DNA of 64,000 nt from Cellulomonas sp. Y8 (GCF_008033115.1 NZ_CP041203.1:806001-870000), one strand, 5' to 3'. Counted from the first letter of the stretch, positions 37,268-49,765 are shown. The notes: a model not told the origin generated them from the letters alone. Numbers and translations: made by a program.

Positions 37268-37321
37268 GGGGGGTGGGTGTCCTCTCGGTGGTGGTCCAGG
37301 GAGATGGGGCGGGCGCCGGGC

Positions 37322-39621
37322 TCAGGTCGCCCCGGGGCCGGTGATCCTGGAGACGAGCGCGCGGGCGACCGCTCCGAAGTCGCGCGCCTCGGCGTACGCG
37401 CCCGCCCGGACGGCCAACGTCGCGCGACGTCCCGGGTCGTCGAGCAGGGCCCCGACGCGGTCCACGAGGGCGTCGAGCTCGACGTCCACGGGCACCCCGA
37501 GGCAGATCCCCTCCTGGCCGTCGCCGAGGCCGGTGCTCGACGTGACGACCGGGACGCCGGCGCCGAAGCAGTCCGCGACCGCCGCCGACGACTCGCCGTT
37601 GGTGTACGAGCGCAGCTGGACGGCGAGCAGGGCGCGGTCGAGCCAGTCGTCGTACTCCCCCGGCTCGACCCACCCGGTGAGCGTGACGCGGGCGCTCATC
37701 CCCGCGGCGTCGATCACGGCGCGGCACTCGGACTCGAGCCCCGGGTCCGCGAAACGACCGACCACCGCGAAGCGCAGGTCGGGATGACGCCGGGCGAGCC
37801 GGACGAACGCCTCGCACACCTTCGCCGAGTCCTTGGTCCAGTGCTGGACCCCGAGGGAGACGACGTGGTCCCGCTCCACCCCCGGGCGCCGCACGCGGCG
37901 TCGGTGCCCGAACGGCACCACCCCCACCCTCGTCCGCTGCGCCGGCGGGAGGTTCAACCTCGCCAGCGTGGCGGCGAGCGGGGAGTGCACGAGAACGGCG
38001 TCGGCGCCCGCGAGGACGGCCTCGCTCAGGTACCCGTTGGCGAGGTAGTAGTCGTGCGGCGCGATCCACCGGTGGTCGGCGTGCACGTCCGGGCGCTGCT
38101 CCTTCGCGGCTGCGTCGAGGAGCGCCGCCGCCGAGGCCGGGACGCCGTCGGCGCGGCGGGCACGGGCGGTCGCGACGAGCCCCGTGAGGCGCACGTCGTG
38201 GCACAGCGCCGTCCCGCCGAACCGGTGGAGCAGGTCCAGGACCTCCACGTGGTGCTCGTTGTTCCCGATCACCATGAGCCGGAGGTCCGGCGCCCCGGAG
38301 AGCCGTTCGAGCGCCGCCGCGTCGTCGTACCGGAACCACCGCACGCCGGGCAGGCTCCTCCTGTGGGCGTCCGCGTGCGTGATCACGTCGACGTCGACGA
38401 GATCGGCGAGCGCCTCGAGGACCGCGGCCGAGTAGTCGGCCACTCCGCTCTGCACGGGCGGGAGCGGGCCCACGAGCCACACGCGCGGTCGGCGGCGCGA
38501 CCGGGGCCGGCGGTAGGCGTCGACCACCCGGTCGGCCACCTCCGCCCAGTCGTGGGTCGACGCCAGGTCGGGCGCCCTCAGCGACGCCCGGAGCCCCCGG
38601 GTCCGTGAGGACCGCGGCGAGGCACCGCGCGATGTCGGCGGGGTCGGTGGCGTCGAACCGCCCCCGCGGGTCGCGGACGAGGTCACGCAGCGCGGAGTTG
38701 TCGGCGGCGACGACCGGCGCGCCGCACGCGGCCGCCTCGACCACCGGGAGGCCGAAACCCTCGTACAGCGACGGGAAGACGAAGAGCTCCGTCTCCCGGT
38801 ACAGCCGGACGAGCACCGCCTCCGGCACGTATCCGGCGAGCACGACGTCGCCCGCGATCCCGAGAGCCGCGCAGAGCTCGTCCAGACCGACACGCTCCTG
38901 GTCCGTCATGCGGCACACGACCAGCAGCTGGTGAGCCCGGCGGAGCCCTTCCGGGAGGAGTGCGTACCCGCGGAGCAGGCCCGCCACGTTCTTGCGGAAG
39001 TCGAGTCCGCCCGTGTACATCACGAACCCCGGCCTGACCCCCGGCGGGAGCGGGGCGCTCTCGCGGCGCGGCTCCGGCGGGGCCGGGGTGAACCCCCGTC
39101 GCCAGCCCGGTCCCGACGACGTCGATCCGGGACGCGGGCACGTCGAGGAGCCGGACCGCGTCCCTGGCGGTGGCCTCCGAGATCGCGAGCACGCGATCCG
39201 CCGCCTGGACCAGCTGGAGGCGCTCGGCGTACCCGGAGCGGACCGTGACGTCGGCGAGGTACGTCTCCGGGAACACCAGGGGGATGAGGTCGTAGAGCGT
39301 CACGTACAGGCGCGTCCGCGTGCTGCGGGCCCACGCCGGCCACACCGCGTCCACCGGGAGCTCCGGCGACTCGAACGGGGAGGTGACGTGCCAGACGTCC
39401 GGGACCGTGTGGTCCGGGTCGTCGGCGAACCTCAGGCGGCTCCGCCACAGCAGGTCCGGCACCTGCACGGGCACCGGCTGGCCCGGACGCAGCACCCAGG
39501 ACTCCACGACGCCGGGGTGCCGCGCCTCGAGGTGGCGGGCGAGCTCGGCGGTGTACCGCCCGATCCCGCGTTCGCCGGTGATCGCCCCCTGCATCGCCTG
39601 CGCGTCGGCGAGCACCCGCAT
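37322..39621 (-). pseudogene. double GT4 glycosyltransferase broken by two frameshifts
   Basis: From ATG at 39621 the first frame shows ITGERGIGRYTAELARHL and runs to VVGTGLATG. The continuation (YTGGLDFRKNVAGLLRGY, PSLYEGFGLPVVEAA) lies in a second frame. The last part, from RAPDLASTHDWAEVADRVV, lies in a third and holds a second GT4 domain (GPLPPVQSGVADYS, SLGVQHWTKDSAKV). Each switch is explained by one extra C (plus strand) in a five-base run, at 39093-39097 and 38594-38598. Removing both gives 2298 bases and 765 residues. Sequencing error or true inactivation are both possible. ATG overlaps the stop of the small gene at 39621-39926. Confidence 0.85.
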
Positions 39622-39926
39622 CAGCGGCGAGGGTCCGGGATCGCGGCGGGGCGCCCTCCGCCCCCGGACGAGCCGATCTGCGCCTCGAGGGCCGCGAGCT
39701 GCCTCCCGAGGACGGTGAGCACCTGGTCCGTCGCCTCGTCGCGCCGGGCCAGGTCCTCACGGAGCGCAGCCAGCGCGTCGCCCGTCAGCCGGAGCTGACC
39801 GATCGCCAGGTCCGCGGCGGCCCTGGCCGCCTGCGCCTCGGCGCGCGTCGCGCGGAGCTCGGCGGCCACCGTCTCGAACCGGGAGTTGAAGAAGCGTCGC
39901 CACGGACCCGTCAACCGCCTGAGCAC
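39621..39926 (-). CDS. small coiled-coil protein of the glycan cluster
   Basis: 101 residues, almost entirely predicted helix with Ala/Leu/Glu/Arg heptad-like spacing, starting LRRLTGPWRRFFNSRFETV and ending in a short Gly-rich tail. No family was recognised. The basic start resembles the first residues of the methyltransferase at 36200, so it may be a detached relative of that N-terminal helical domain. It overlaps the double GT4 gene by four bases (ATGA) and is the first gene of a leftward operon. The GTG start is the only one before the helical region in this frame. Confidence 0.6.
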   Translation of the reverse strand: MLRRLTGPWRRFFNSRFETVAAELRATRAEAQAARAAADLAIGQLRLTGDALAALREDLARRDEATDQVLTVLGRQLAALEAQIGSSGGGGRPAAIPDPRR

Positions 39927-39996
39927 CAGCCACTCCGTTCACGATCCCCGGCGCCCGGCGCGCCGCCGAACGTGTCGGCCCCTTGGGATCACCTGG

Positions 39997-40002
39997 ATGT
40001 TA
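39997..40002 (-). promoter_or_regulatory. candidate -10 element (TAACAT) of the 39.9-32.8 kb operon
   Basis: TAACAT on the minus strand lies about 70 bases upstream of the first gene of the run (start 39926). An odd palindrome, CCTGGTGACCAGG, sits next to it at 40003-40015. No convincing -35 was found. Confidence 0.3.
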
Positions 40003-40048
40003 CCTGGTGACCAGGCCGGACCGGACAGGACGTCCGACTCACCCGGGC

Positions 40049-42244
40049 TCAGCCGGTCGCCTCGTCGGGCGCGGCCGCTCCGACCCGCATCGAGTCGAGC
40101 CGCAGCCAGAACTGCCCGGCGTCGCTCGCGCTGAGCCGCACCACCAGCCGGCCGTCGTCGGAGGACGTCGCCTCAGCGGGGATCGTGACGGTGGCCGTCT
40201 GCGCGCTCCCGGTGTGGACGTCGCGCTCCGTGCGCCCCTGGTCGTCACGCAGCGACCCCGAGGCGACGGAGGCACCCTCCCCCTGGACGAGGAGCGAGCC
40301 GCCCCCGCTCGTGCCGAACCTGCCGGTGAGCCGGAGCTCCAGCTCCTGGCCCACGAGCTCGTCGGGCAGCGCGAAGGCGATCCAGGCCTCCCTGCCCGCA
40401 GCGCGCATGTCGCCGTCCGCCGCGCGGTACCAGCGGCCGTAGAGCAGGCTGGAGCTGCCGGGCGCGTCGGCGCCGAAGTCGACCCGCTCGCCCGCGGCGA
40501 CCGTCGGCAGCTGGAACCGCACGAGCTGGTAGGTCGGGCTGAGGTCGATCACCTCGTCCATCGGTCCCAGGTCCCACCAGCCCGAGTGGATGATCGCCCA
40601 CTCGCCCCGCGGAGGATGGCTCGGGGCGTAGGTCAGCTCGGTGACCACCACGCTGTCGTTCTCGAGGAGCGTCGCCAGCAGCGGCACCTCGTAGATGTCG
40701 GACACCCGGACGTTGACCTCGTCGAGCTCCGCGACGCGCGGGTCGGTCGCGATGTCCCAGAAGTCGTCCGTGACGACGACCGGGACGGCGTCCGCGGTCG
40801 CGACGGCGTTCACCGAGGCCGCGGCGGCCAGGAGGCCCACACCCGCCAGCGTGGTCCTGGCGCCCCGCAGGGAGAGCCGGCCCACGACCCCCGCGAACGC
40901 CAGCGGCACGAACAGCGCGATGGCGAGGGCCAGGAACTTGTGCACGGTGTAGGAGTCCTCGTGGTACACCACCACGAGGGCGACGCCGTTCGCCACCACG
41001 CCGAGGACCACCAGCGCCGGCCACCACGGGCCGGGCCGCCGCAGGCGGAGCACCACGAAGCCGACCGCCGCCGCCACCAGCAGCGCGACCCACGCCCAGG
41101 TCCAGCTCCCGGTCACGAGGTGGCGCTGGAGCGCGATCAGCGAGGCGGGCGACGGGAACGGCACGTCGAACCCGCCGGTCCCGTCGGCCTCGCTCGAGCC
41201 GAGGGAGACGTAGCCGCCCAGGAACGGCAGGCTGAGCACGAACGCGCCCGCCGCCGCCAGGAGCAGGTCGCTCGGCGGCACCGCGCCGGGCTCCCCACGG
41301 CGCCGCCACAGGACCCCGAGCAGCACGGCCGCGGCGGCCGGCGCGCTCCCGACCACGAGCGTCGGGTTCATCCCCAGCGCGGCGGCGCCGACCACCGCGG
41401 CGACGACGACGGTCGGCCACCGGCCGGCGGGTCGGCGGTCGGCCGCCGCGACCGCGAGCAGCACCGCGAGCAGCGCGACGGCGGCGGCCTGCCCGGGCTG
41501 CGCGTCGTACACCCGCGCCAGCGGGACGACCGACAGCAGCGGCACCACCGTGGCGACCGCGACCGGCCACCGGCGACCGGGCGTCAGGGTGGCGGTCACG
41601 GACAGCAGGGCGGAGGCGAGCAGGAAGAACAGCACGATCGTCACAGGGGTGAGCAGCTGCGCCGCCTCGAGGCCCGTGACCCGGGTGCCGAGCAGCAGCA
41701 GGGCGGTCGCCATCGGCTTCGCCGTCTGGGCCCGCCACAGCTGGTACTCCCCGAACCCGTCCGGGTGCCGGTCGAGGAAGGCCACGCCCCGGTCGCCCCC
41801 GGAGGCCCACACCTCGACCGACGCGGCGTAGCTCGGGTAGTCGTTCGCGCCCGTCGTCCAGTAGGTGAGCCCGTGCCGCGCGATGGGCAGCAGCGCGACA
41901 GCGGTCACCCCGGCCGCGACGAGGTCGAGCCGGGTCGCCCCGACGGCGGCGACCGCCGCGCGCAGCAGGCCCGACGCGCCCTGGCGCCGGCGGAGCCGCA
42001 GCCCGGCCGCAGCGACCCAGGCGACCGCGGACGCCGCGAGGACCGCCGCCACGCCGACTAGCGCCCGGCCGCCCAGCGCGAAGACGATCGAGACGGGGAC
42101 GGACACCGCGGCGGTGCCGAGGCCGAGCGTCACGCCGAGCCCGGCCGGCATCCGCAGGACCCCGTCCACGCACAGCCGGACCGCGGCACCGATCACCACC
42201 AGCGCGGCCGCGAGGGCCAGCGTCGCGACGGCGACGTCTACCAC
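40049..42244 (-). CDS. large multi-pass membrane protein, possible GT-C glycosyltransferase
   Basis: 731 residues. About 12-13 hydrophobic segments occupy roughly residues 1-480. The loop after the fourth segment includes TTGANDYPSYAASVEVW, and a later DSYTVHKFLAL loop precedes the last helices. The C-terminal 230 residues form an outer domain with beta-rich sequence ending WLRLDSMRVG. No named family is certain. The topology fits extracytoplasmic polyprenol-dependent glycosyltransferases. GTG has an AAGGAG site five bases upstream. It lies 155 bases downstream of a second such protein (42400). Confidence 0.7.
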   Translation of the reverse strand: MVDVAVATLALAAALVVIGAAVRLCVDGVLRMPAGLGVTLGLGTAAVSVPVSIVFALGGRALVGVAAVLAASAVAWVAAAGLRLRRRQGASGLLRAAVAAVGATRLDLVAAGVTAVALLPIARHGLTYWTTGANDYPSYAASVEVWASGGDRGVAFLDRHPDGFGEYQLWRAQTAKPMATALLLLGTRVTGLEAAQLLTPVTIVLFFLLASALLSVTATLTPGRRWPVAVATVVPLLSVVPLARVYDAQPGQAAAVALLAVLLAVAAADRRPAGRWPTVVVAAVVGAAALGMNPTLVVGSAPAAAAVLLGVLWRRRGEPGAVPPSDLLLAAAGAFVLSLPFLGGYVSLGSSEADGTGGFDVPFPSPASLIALQRHLVTGSWTWAWVALLVAAAVGFVVLRLRRPGPWWPALVVLGVVANGVALVVVYHEDSYTVHKFLALAIALFVPLAFAGVVGRLSLRGARTTLAGVGLLAAAASVNAVATADAVPVVVTDDFWDIATDPRVAELDEVNVRVSDIYEVPLLATLLENDSVVVTELTYAPSHPPRGEWAIIHSGWWDLGPMDEVIDLSPTYQLVRFQLPTVAAGERVDFGADAPGSSSLLYGRWYRAADGDMRAAGREAWIAFALPDELVGQELELRLTGRFGTSGGGSLLVQGEGASVASGSLRDDQGRTERDVHTGSAQTATVTIPAEATSSDDGRLVVRLSASDAGQFWLRLDSMRVGAAAPDEATG

Positions 42245-42399
42245 GGGGACTCCTTCGCGCAGGCCCCGCGGAGGGCGTCCGTGCTCGTCGACCGGCTCAG
42301 CACGCAGTGCCCTCGCTCTCGCAGGTCCCCGGCGCCGGGCGCGCCGACGAGCGCCTCGGGCTCGCGGGATCCCGGCATGCTACCCGGCGCTCCTGGCAC

Positions 42400-45410
<3,011 letters not shown>

Positions 45411-45420
45411 CCTCCCGCCC

Positions 45421-45465
45421 CGACGACGGCCGCCCCCGCACCCGGTGCGAGGGCGGCCGTCGTCG
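45421..45465 (+). terminator. hairpin terminator of rmlB
   Basis: A perfect 15-base stem: CGACGACGGCCGCCC (45421-45435) pairs with 45451-45465 around a 15-base loop. It starts 10 bases after the rmlB stop. The outer stem CGACGACG/CGTCGTCG matches the terminator of whiB1. Confidence 0.8.
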
Positions 45466-45565
45466 TGCGGGAGCACCCGCCCGCGCCGTGCCGCGGGCGG
45501 GTGATCTGCACGAATCCTTTACGGCGCACGCCCGGACGGTCCGCCGCACGGGCCGCCCCGCCTCC

Positions 45566-45571
45566 TATGCT
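45566..45571 (+). promoter_or_regulatory. candidate -10 element (TATGCT) of the LCP genes
   Basis: TATGCT lies eight bases before the GTG at 45580, close to leaderless spacing, and no ribosome site is visible. The spacing is one or two bases longer than in the other examples here. Confidence 0.45.
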
Positions 45572-45579
45572 GCTCTGTC

Positions 45580-46863
45580 GTGACCTCCCGCCATGCCGCT
45601 CCGCCGCGCCCGCGCGCCGTCCGCCACGGCCGCCTCAGGCGCAGCCACGGCGTGCTGCGGGGCGCAGCGCTCGCCGTCGTCGCCGTGCTCTGCTTCGGCG
45701 CCTCGGGCGCCGCGGCGCTGTACGTCCAGCTCAACGGCAACATCAACACGATCGACGCGAGCGACCTGATCCAGGCGCTGCCCGAGCCCGTCGCGACCGC
45801 CACGGGCCCCGCCGACCCGGACGACCCGAACGCGGGACGCGACGTGAACATCCTGCTGATGGGCTCGGACGAGCGGGACGGCGAGAACGAGGCCATCGGC
45901 GGCTACGTCGGCGGCATGCGGTCCGACACCACGATCGTCGCGCACATCTCGGCGGACCGGACCCGGGTCGAGCTCATCTCGATCCCCCGCGACTCGCTCG
46001 TCGACATCCCGTCCTGCACGATGTCGTCCGGCGAGACCACCTCCCCCCAGCGGAACGCGATGTTCAACTCCGCGTTCGCGCTCGGGGCCGACCGGGGCGG
46101 CGACATCGCCTCGGCGGCGGCGTGCGCCGTGAACACCGTGCAGCAGAACACCGGCGTGCGGATCGACCACTTCGTCGTGGTGGACTTCGCCGGGTTCACC
46201 AAGATGGTCGACGCCATCGGCGGCGTCCCCATCTGCATCCCGAACGACATGGACGCCCCGAAGGCCGGGCTGGTGCTCTCCGCCGGCGAGCAGACGCTGG
46301 ACGGCGCGACCGCCCTCGCGTTCGCCCGCGCCCGCACCGGCAAGGGCGTCGGCGACGGCTCGGACACCAACCGCCTCGGCCGCCAGCAGGAGCTGCTGGC
46401 CGCCGTGGTCCGCGAGCTGCTGAGCAAGAACATGCTCACGGACATCACGCAGCTGATCCGGTTCCTCGACTCGGCCACCGAGTCGCTGTCGATCGACTCC
46501 GGGTTCAGCTCGATCTCCGACATGGCCGGGCTCGCCTACAGCCTCCGGAGCGCGTCGGCTGACAACATCTCCTTCATGACGATCCCGTTCGCGGCAGCGC
46601 CGAGCGACCCGAACCGGGTGGTGTGGACCTCGGAGGCCGACACGATCTGGGCGAACGTCGCGGCCGACCAGCCGATGCTCGCCGGGACCGGCGACGACCC
46701 GTCGACCACGGACCCGGGCACGACCGACCCGGGGACCACCGACCCCGGAACCGGGGCCGGCACGGAGACGCCGACGGCGCCCGCGCCCGCGGCCACCACC
46801 CAGACCCGCGAGGCGGGCAAGGAGGCGTTCTCGGCCGGCGACGTCACCGCGGTCTGCGGCTGA
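45580..46863 (+). CDS. LytR-CpsA-Psr family glycopolymer ligase
   Basis: 427 residues. A short basic cytoplasmic start, one membrane segment (about 27-48), then an outer LCP domain: NILLMGSDERD, MRSDTTIVA (about 113-121), SIPRDSLVDIP, FVVVDFAGFTKMVDAIGGV and FARARTGKGVGDGSDTNRLGRQQ, which includes the conserved Arg and Asp residues that bind the lipid phosphates. The C-terminus has a TTDPGTTDPGT repeat tail. LCP proteins transfer glycopolymers from lipid carriers to peptidoglycan; here the likely cargo is the cluster's glycan. It is followed by a second LCP gene two bases downstream. Confidence 0.9.
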   Translation: MTSRHAAPPRPRAVRHGRLRRSHGVLRGAALAVVAVLCFGASGAAALYVQLNGNINTIDASDLIQALPEPVATATGPADPDDPNAGRDVNILLMGSDERDGENEAIGGYVGGMRSDTTIVAHISADRTRVELISIPRDSLVDIPSCTMSSGETTSPQRNAMFNSAFALGADRGGDIASAAACAVNTVQQNTGVRIDHFVVVDFAGFTKMVDAIGGVPICIPNDMDAPKAGLVLSAGEQTLDGATALAFARARTGKGVGDGSDTNRLGRQQELLAAVVRELLSKNMLTDITQLIRFLDSATESLSIDSGFSSISDMAGLAYSLRSASADNISFMTIPFAAAPSDPNRVVWTSEADTIWANVAADQPMLAGTGDDPSTTDPGTTDPGTTDPGTGAGTETPTAPAPAATTQTREAGKEAFSAGDVTAVCG

Positions 46864-46865
46864 CC

Positions 46866-48362
46866 GTGGCGCGCCCCGAGGACCGAGACCGCCGCGACGA
46901 CCCCCGCGGGACCCCGCCGAGCTTCGCGCCCGGCGCGGCGGGCCGGCGCCCGTCGGCCGACGGCGCGCGATCCGTCGGCACCCCCGCGCCGGACCCGGCC
47001 GCGGCCCGTCCCGTGCGCCCGCAGCGGCCGCCGGCGCGGCCCGGCCGCACGTCCGCACCGCGCTCCGCGCCCGACGCCCCGGGCCCCGTCGCTCCCGCGG
47101 GCGGCGACGACGCCCCTCGCCCGGTCCGCGTCTCCGGCCGCGGCCCCGCCGACCCCGCCGCCGGCGGGGCGTCGGCCACGCCCTTGCGCTCGTCCGCGCG
47201 GCAGGGCTCGAGCGCCGTCCCGGTGGGCGCCGGTGGCCGCCCGGCCGACCACCCCGCCACCGACCGCCCCGCGGCCTCGCGTCCTCCCCGGCAGACCGCC
47301 CCCGTCGGACCCGGCCGCGCCCGGCCCGCCGGACCCGGCGCCGCCCGCCCCGCCGACCCCGCCTCGGCTGCGGCGCCCGCCGCCCCGCGCCGCAGGCGCC
47401 GCCGCGGCCGCGTGGTCGCCGCCGTGGTGGTCGTCGCGCTCGTGCTGCTGCTGGCCTGGCCCGTGGGCCTGGTGCTGTGGGCGAACGGCAAGGTCCAGCA
47501 CGTCGCCGCGCTGTCGGGCGCGGCGGACACCCCGGGCACCACGTACCTGCTCGCCGGTTCCGACTCCCGCGAGGACGGTGCCATCGAGGACCCCGACACG
47601 GTCGGTGCGCGCACCGACACGATCCTGCTGCTGCAGGTCCCGGACTCCGGGCCCGCCGCGCTGATCTCGCTGCCGCGGGACACCTACGTCGACATCCCGG
47701 GGCACGACCCGAGCAAGCTGAACGCCGCGTTCTCCTGGGGCGGCGCCCCGCTGCTGGTCCAGACGGTCGAGCAGCTGACGGGCCTCACGGTCGACCACTA
47801 CGTGGAGATCGGCTTCGGCGGCGTCGAGCAGATCGTCGACGCGCTCGGCGGGGTCGAGCTGTGCCTCGACGGCAGCACCGGGATCACGTTCCCGCTGGAC
47901 GACAAGAACTCCGGCCTGGTCTGGGACGCCCCGGGCTGCAAGACCGTCGACGGCGTCCAGGCGCTCGCCTACTCGCGCATGCGCTACTCCGACCCGTCCG
48001 GCGACATCGGTCGAGGGCTGCGGCAGCGCGCGCTGATCAGCGCGGTGGCCGCCAAGGCCGAGAACCCGGCGCTGCTCTTCCAGCCGGGCAAGCAGGTCTC
48101 GCTGATCGACTCCGGGACCGCCGTGCTGACGGCGAGCGACGAGACGGGCATCGTCGACCTCGGCCGACTGGCCCTCGGGTTCCGCGCGGCCACGGGTCCC
48201 GGCGGCATCACCGGCACCCCGCCCATCAAGAGCCTGGACTACCGCCCCGGCAACGCCGGGTCCACCGTGCTCCTCGACCCGGACCAGACGCCGTCCTTCT
48301 TCGCGGCGATCCGGGACGGCTCCCTCGAGCCGGGCGTGGTCGGGGGCGTCCCCGGCACCTGA
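46866..48362 (+). CDS. LytR-CpsA-Psr family glycopolymer ligase with long disordered N-terminus
   Basis: 498 residues. The first roughly 175 are a low-complexity Pro/Ala/Arg/Gly region on the cytoplasmic side, unusually long for the family, ending in RRRRRRGR before a single membrane segment (about 180-200). The outer LCP domain has TYLLAGSDSRED, ARTDTILLLQVP, SLPRDTYVDIPG, LGGVELCLDG and YSRMRYSDPSGDIGRGLRQRALI. GTG lies two bases after the first LCP stop. The last 124 bases overlap the 3' end of the converging acyltransferase. The N-terminus could be a regulatory or protein-binding tail. Confidence 0.88.
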   Translation: MARPEDRDRRDDPRGTPPSFAPGAAGRRPSADGARSVGTPAPDPAAARPVRPQRPPARPGRTSAPRSAPDAPGPVAPAGGDDAPRPVRVSGRGPADPAAGGASATPLRSSARQGSSAVPVGAGGRPADHPATDRPAASRPPRQTAPVGPGRARPAGPGAARPADPASAAAPAAPRRRRRRGRVVAAVVVVALVLLLAWPVGLVLWANGKVQHVAALSGAADTPGTTYLLAGSDSREDGAIEDPDTVGARTDTILLLQVPDSGPAALISLPRDTYVDIPGHDPSKLNAAFSWGGAPLLVQTVEQLTGLTVDHYVEIGFGGVEQIVDALGGVELCLDGSTGITFPLDDKNSGLVWDAPGCKTVDGVQALAYSRMRYSDPSGDIGRGLRQRALISAVAAKAENPALLFQPGKQVSLIDSGTAVLTASDETGIVDLGRLALGFRAATGPGGITGTPPIKSLDYRPGNAGSTVLLDPDQTPSFFAAIRDGSLEPGVVGGVPGT

Positions 48363-49534
48363 CCGGGCCGGAACCCGGCGCGGACCAGCCCGGCCAGTCC
48401 CACCAGCGCGTCCCGCACCCGCTCGCAGCCCGCGGTGGTCGCGCGGCGCAGCCGGGGCCCGAACGGCTTCTCGACGAACCGGTGCACCAGCCACGCGAGC
48501 AGCAGCGAGAACGCGGTCGCCGCGGCGAGGACCGCCCACACCGGCAGCCGGTCGTGCAGCAGGTGGATCACCCACAGGCCCCAGTACTCGTGCGTGAGGT
48601 ACAGCGGGTAGGTCAGCGCGCCCGCGGCGGTGAGGCCGGCCCAGCGCCACCGCGCGAGCGGCGTCAGGGACACCAGGGCGACGAGGCCGACGCACGCCGG
48701 CAGCGCGACCGCGAGCAGCACCGCGCTCGGCTCGACCACGGAGTTCGCGCCCAGCGAGTGCATCCGGGCGGGCACCAGCGCGGCCGTCGCGACGGCGGTG
48801 TTGCCCGCGACGAGCAGCCACGGCACGACGGCGTGCCCGGTGCGGTGGATGACGTACAGCGCCATGCCGGCGGCGAACAGCGGGGCGTACGGCGCCACCA
48901 GCCAGGTCACGGCATCCGACCAGCCCAGCGCCCGGGCGAGCATCGCCGCCGCCGGCCACAGCGCGGCGAACCACAGGACGCGCCGCCGGGTGATCCCCAC
49001 CGCCGCGAACAGCGCGATCAGCACGTAGAACCGCAGCTCGACCCAGAGCGTCCAGTACACGCCGTCCACGTGCCCGACGTCGAACAGGGACTGCAGCAGC
49101 GTGAGATTGACCAGCACCTGGCCGCCGGTGATCTGCTTGCCCTCCCAGACGAGCAGCAGCAGCGCGCCGGTGAGCAGCACGCCGGTCCAGTACGCCGGGT
49201 ACAGCCGCGCGACCCGGGAGCCGACGATGTCGGGCACCGACCGGCCCCAGGCCGTCATGAGGATGACGAACCCGCTGATCACGAAGAACAGCTCCGGCCC
49301 CAGCGACGTGTAGGTCGCCCAGCCGGCGACCGCAGGCGCGACCTCGGCGAGGTCGCGCCCCCAGGCGTCGGTCTGCCGGGCGGTGAAGTGGTACGCGAGC
49401 ACGCCGATCGCGGCGAGGAACCGCAGGGCGTCCAGCGCGGCGAGGCGGGGGGCCCGCGCGGCGGTCGAGGGGCTGCGGCCCGGCGCCGGGGCGGCGTCGG
49501 GTCGGGCGGTGCGGGGCGGCGCGGTGGTCGTCAC
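48239..49534 (-). CDS. acyltransferase 3 family membrane protein
   Basis: 431 residues. About ten membrane segments, with the family hallmark RFLAAIGVLAYHF (His49), then LGPELFFVISGFVIL and RVARLYPAYW. Members O-acetylate or otherwise acylate surface glycans from the cytoplasmic acyl-CoA pool. The C-terminal roughly 75 residues are a basic soluble tail. GTG at 49534 is preceded by TACCGT seven bases upstream and no ribosome site. Next to the LCP genes, it probably acylates the attached glycan. Its final 124 bases lie antisense to the LCP gene at 46866. Confidence 0.87.
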   Translation of the reverse strand: MTTTAPPRTARPDAAPAPGRSPSTAARAPRLAALDALRFLAAIGVLAYHFTARQTDAWGRDLAEVAPAVAGWATYTSLGPELFFVISGFVILMTAWGRSVPDIVGSRVARLYPAYWTGVLLTGALLLLVWEGKQITGGQVLVNLTLLQSLFDVGHVDGVYWTLWVELRFYVLIALFAAVGITRRRVLWFAALWPAAAMLARALGWSDAVTWLVAPYAPLFAAGMALYVIHRTGHAVVPWLLVAGNTAVATAALVPARMHSLGANSVVEPSAVLLAVALPACVGLVALVSLTPLARWRWAGLTAAGALTYPLYLTHEYWGLWVIHLLHDRLPVWAVLAAATAFSLLLAWLVHRFVEKPFGPRLRRATTAGCERVRDALVGLAGLVRAGFRPGQVPGTPPTTPGSREPSRIAAKKDGVWSGSRSTVDPALPGR

Positions 49535-49541
49535 CGTCTCG

Positions 49542-49547
49542 ACGGTA
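49542..49547 (-). promoter_or_regulatory. -10 element (TACCGT) of a leaderless transcript
   Basis: On the minus strand TACCGT is followed by seven bases and the GTG of the acyltransferase gene at 49534. This matches the leaderless spacing seen at other genes here. Confidence 0.5.
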
Positions 49548-49665
49548 GGTGTCGGACCGGCGGTCCGCCCGTCGAGCGGGCCCGCCCCCGGCGCCTCTCG
49601 ACGAGACCTTCACGGCGCGCGCAGGCCACCCGCGCGATGCTCAGGACCCCGTGCGGGTCTCCCCC

Positions 49666-49731
49666 CGCCGAGCCTCCGTCTCGCGCCTGCCCGGGACCGC
49701 GGTCGCGCAGACGCGACGTGGAGACTCGGCG
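49666..49731. repeat. intergenic inverted-repeat element, copy 1
   Basis: A roughly 66-base element bounded by CGCCGAG (49666-49672) and CTCGGCG (49725-49731). It has an inner CTCC/GGAG pairing and a central CCGCGG. Its ends and internal CTCC...CGCGCCT order match the element at 62884-62951. It lies between purE and the acyltransferase gene and could also act as a terminator. Confidence 0.5.
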
Positions 49732-49765
49732 AAGGCGGCCGGGCGCGGCGGGGCGCGGCGGGGCG

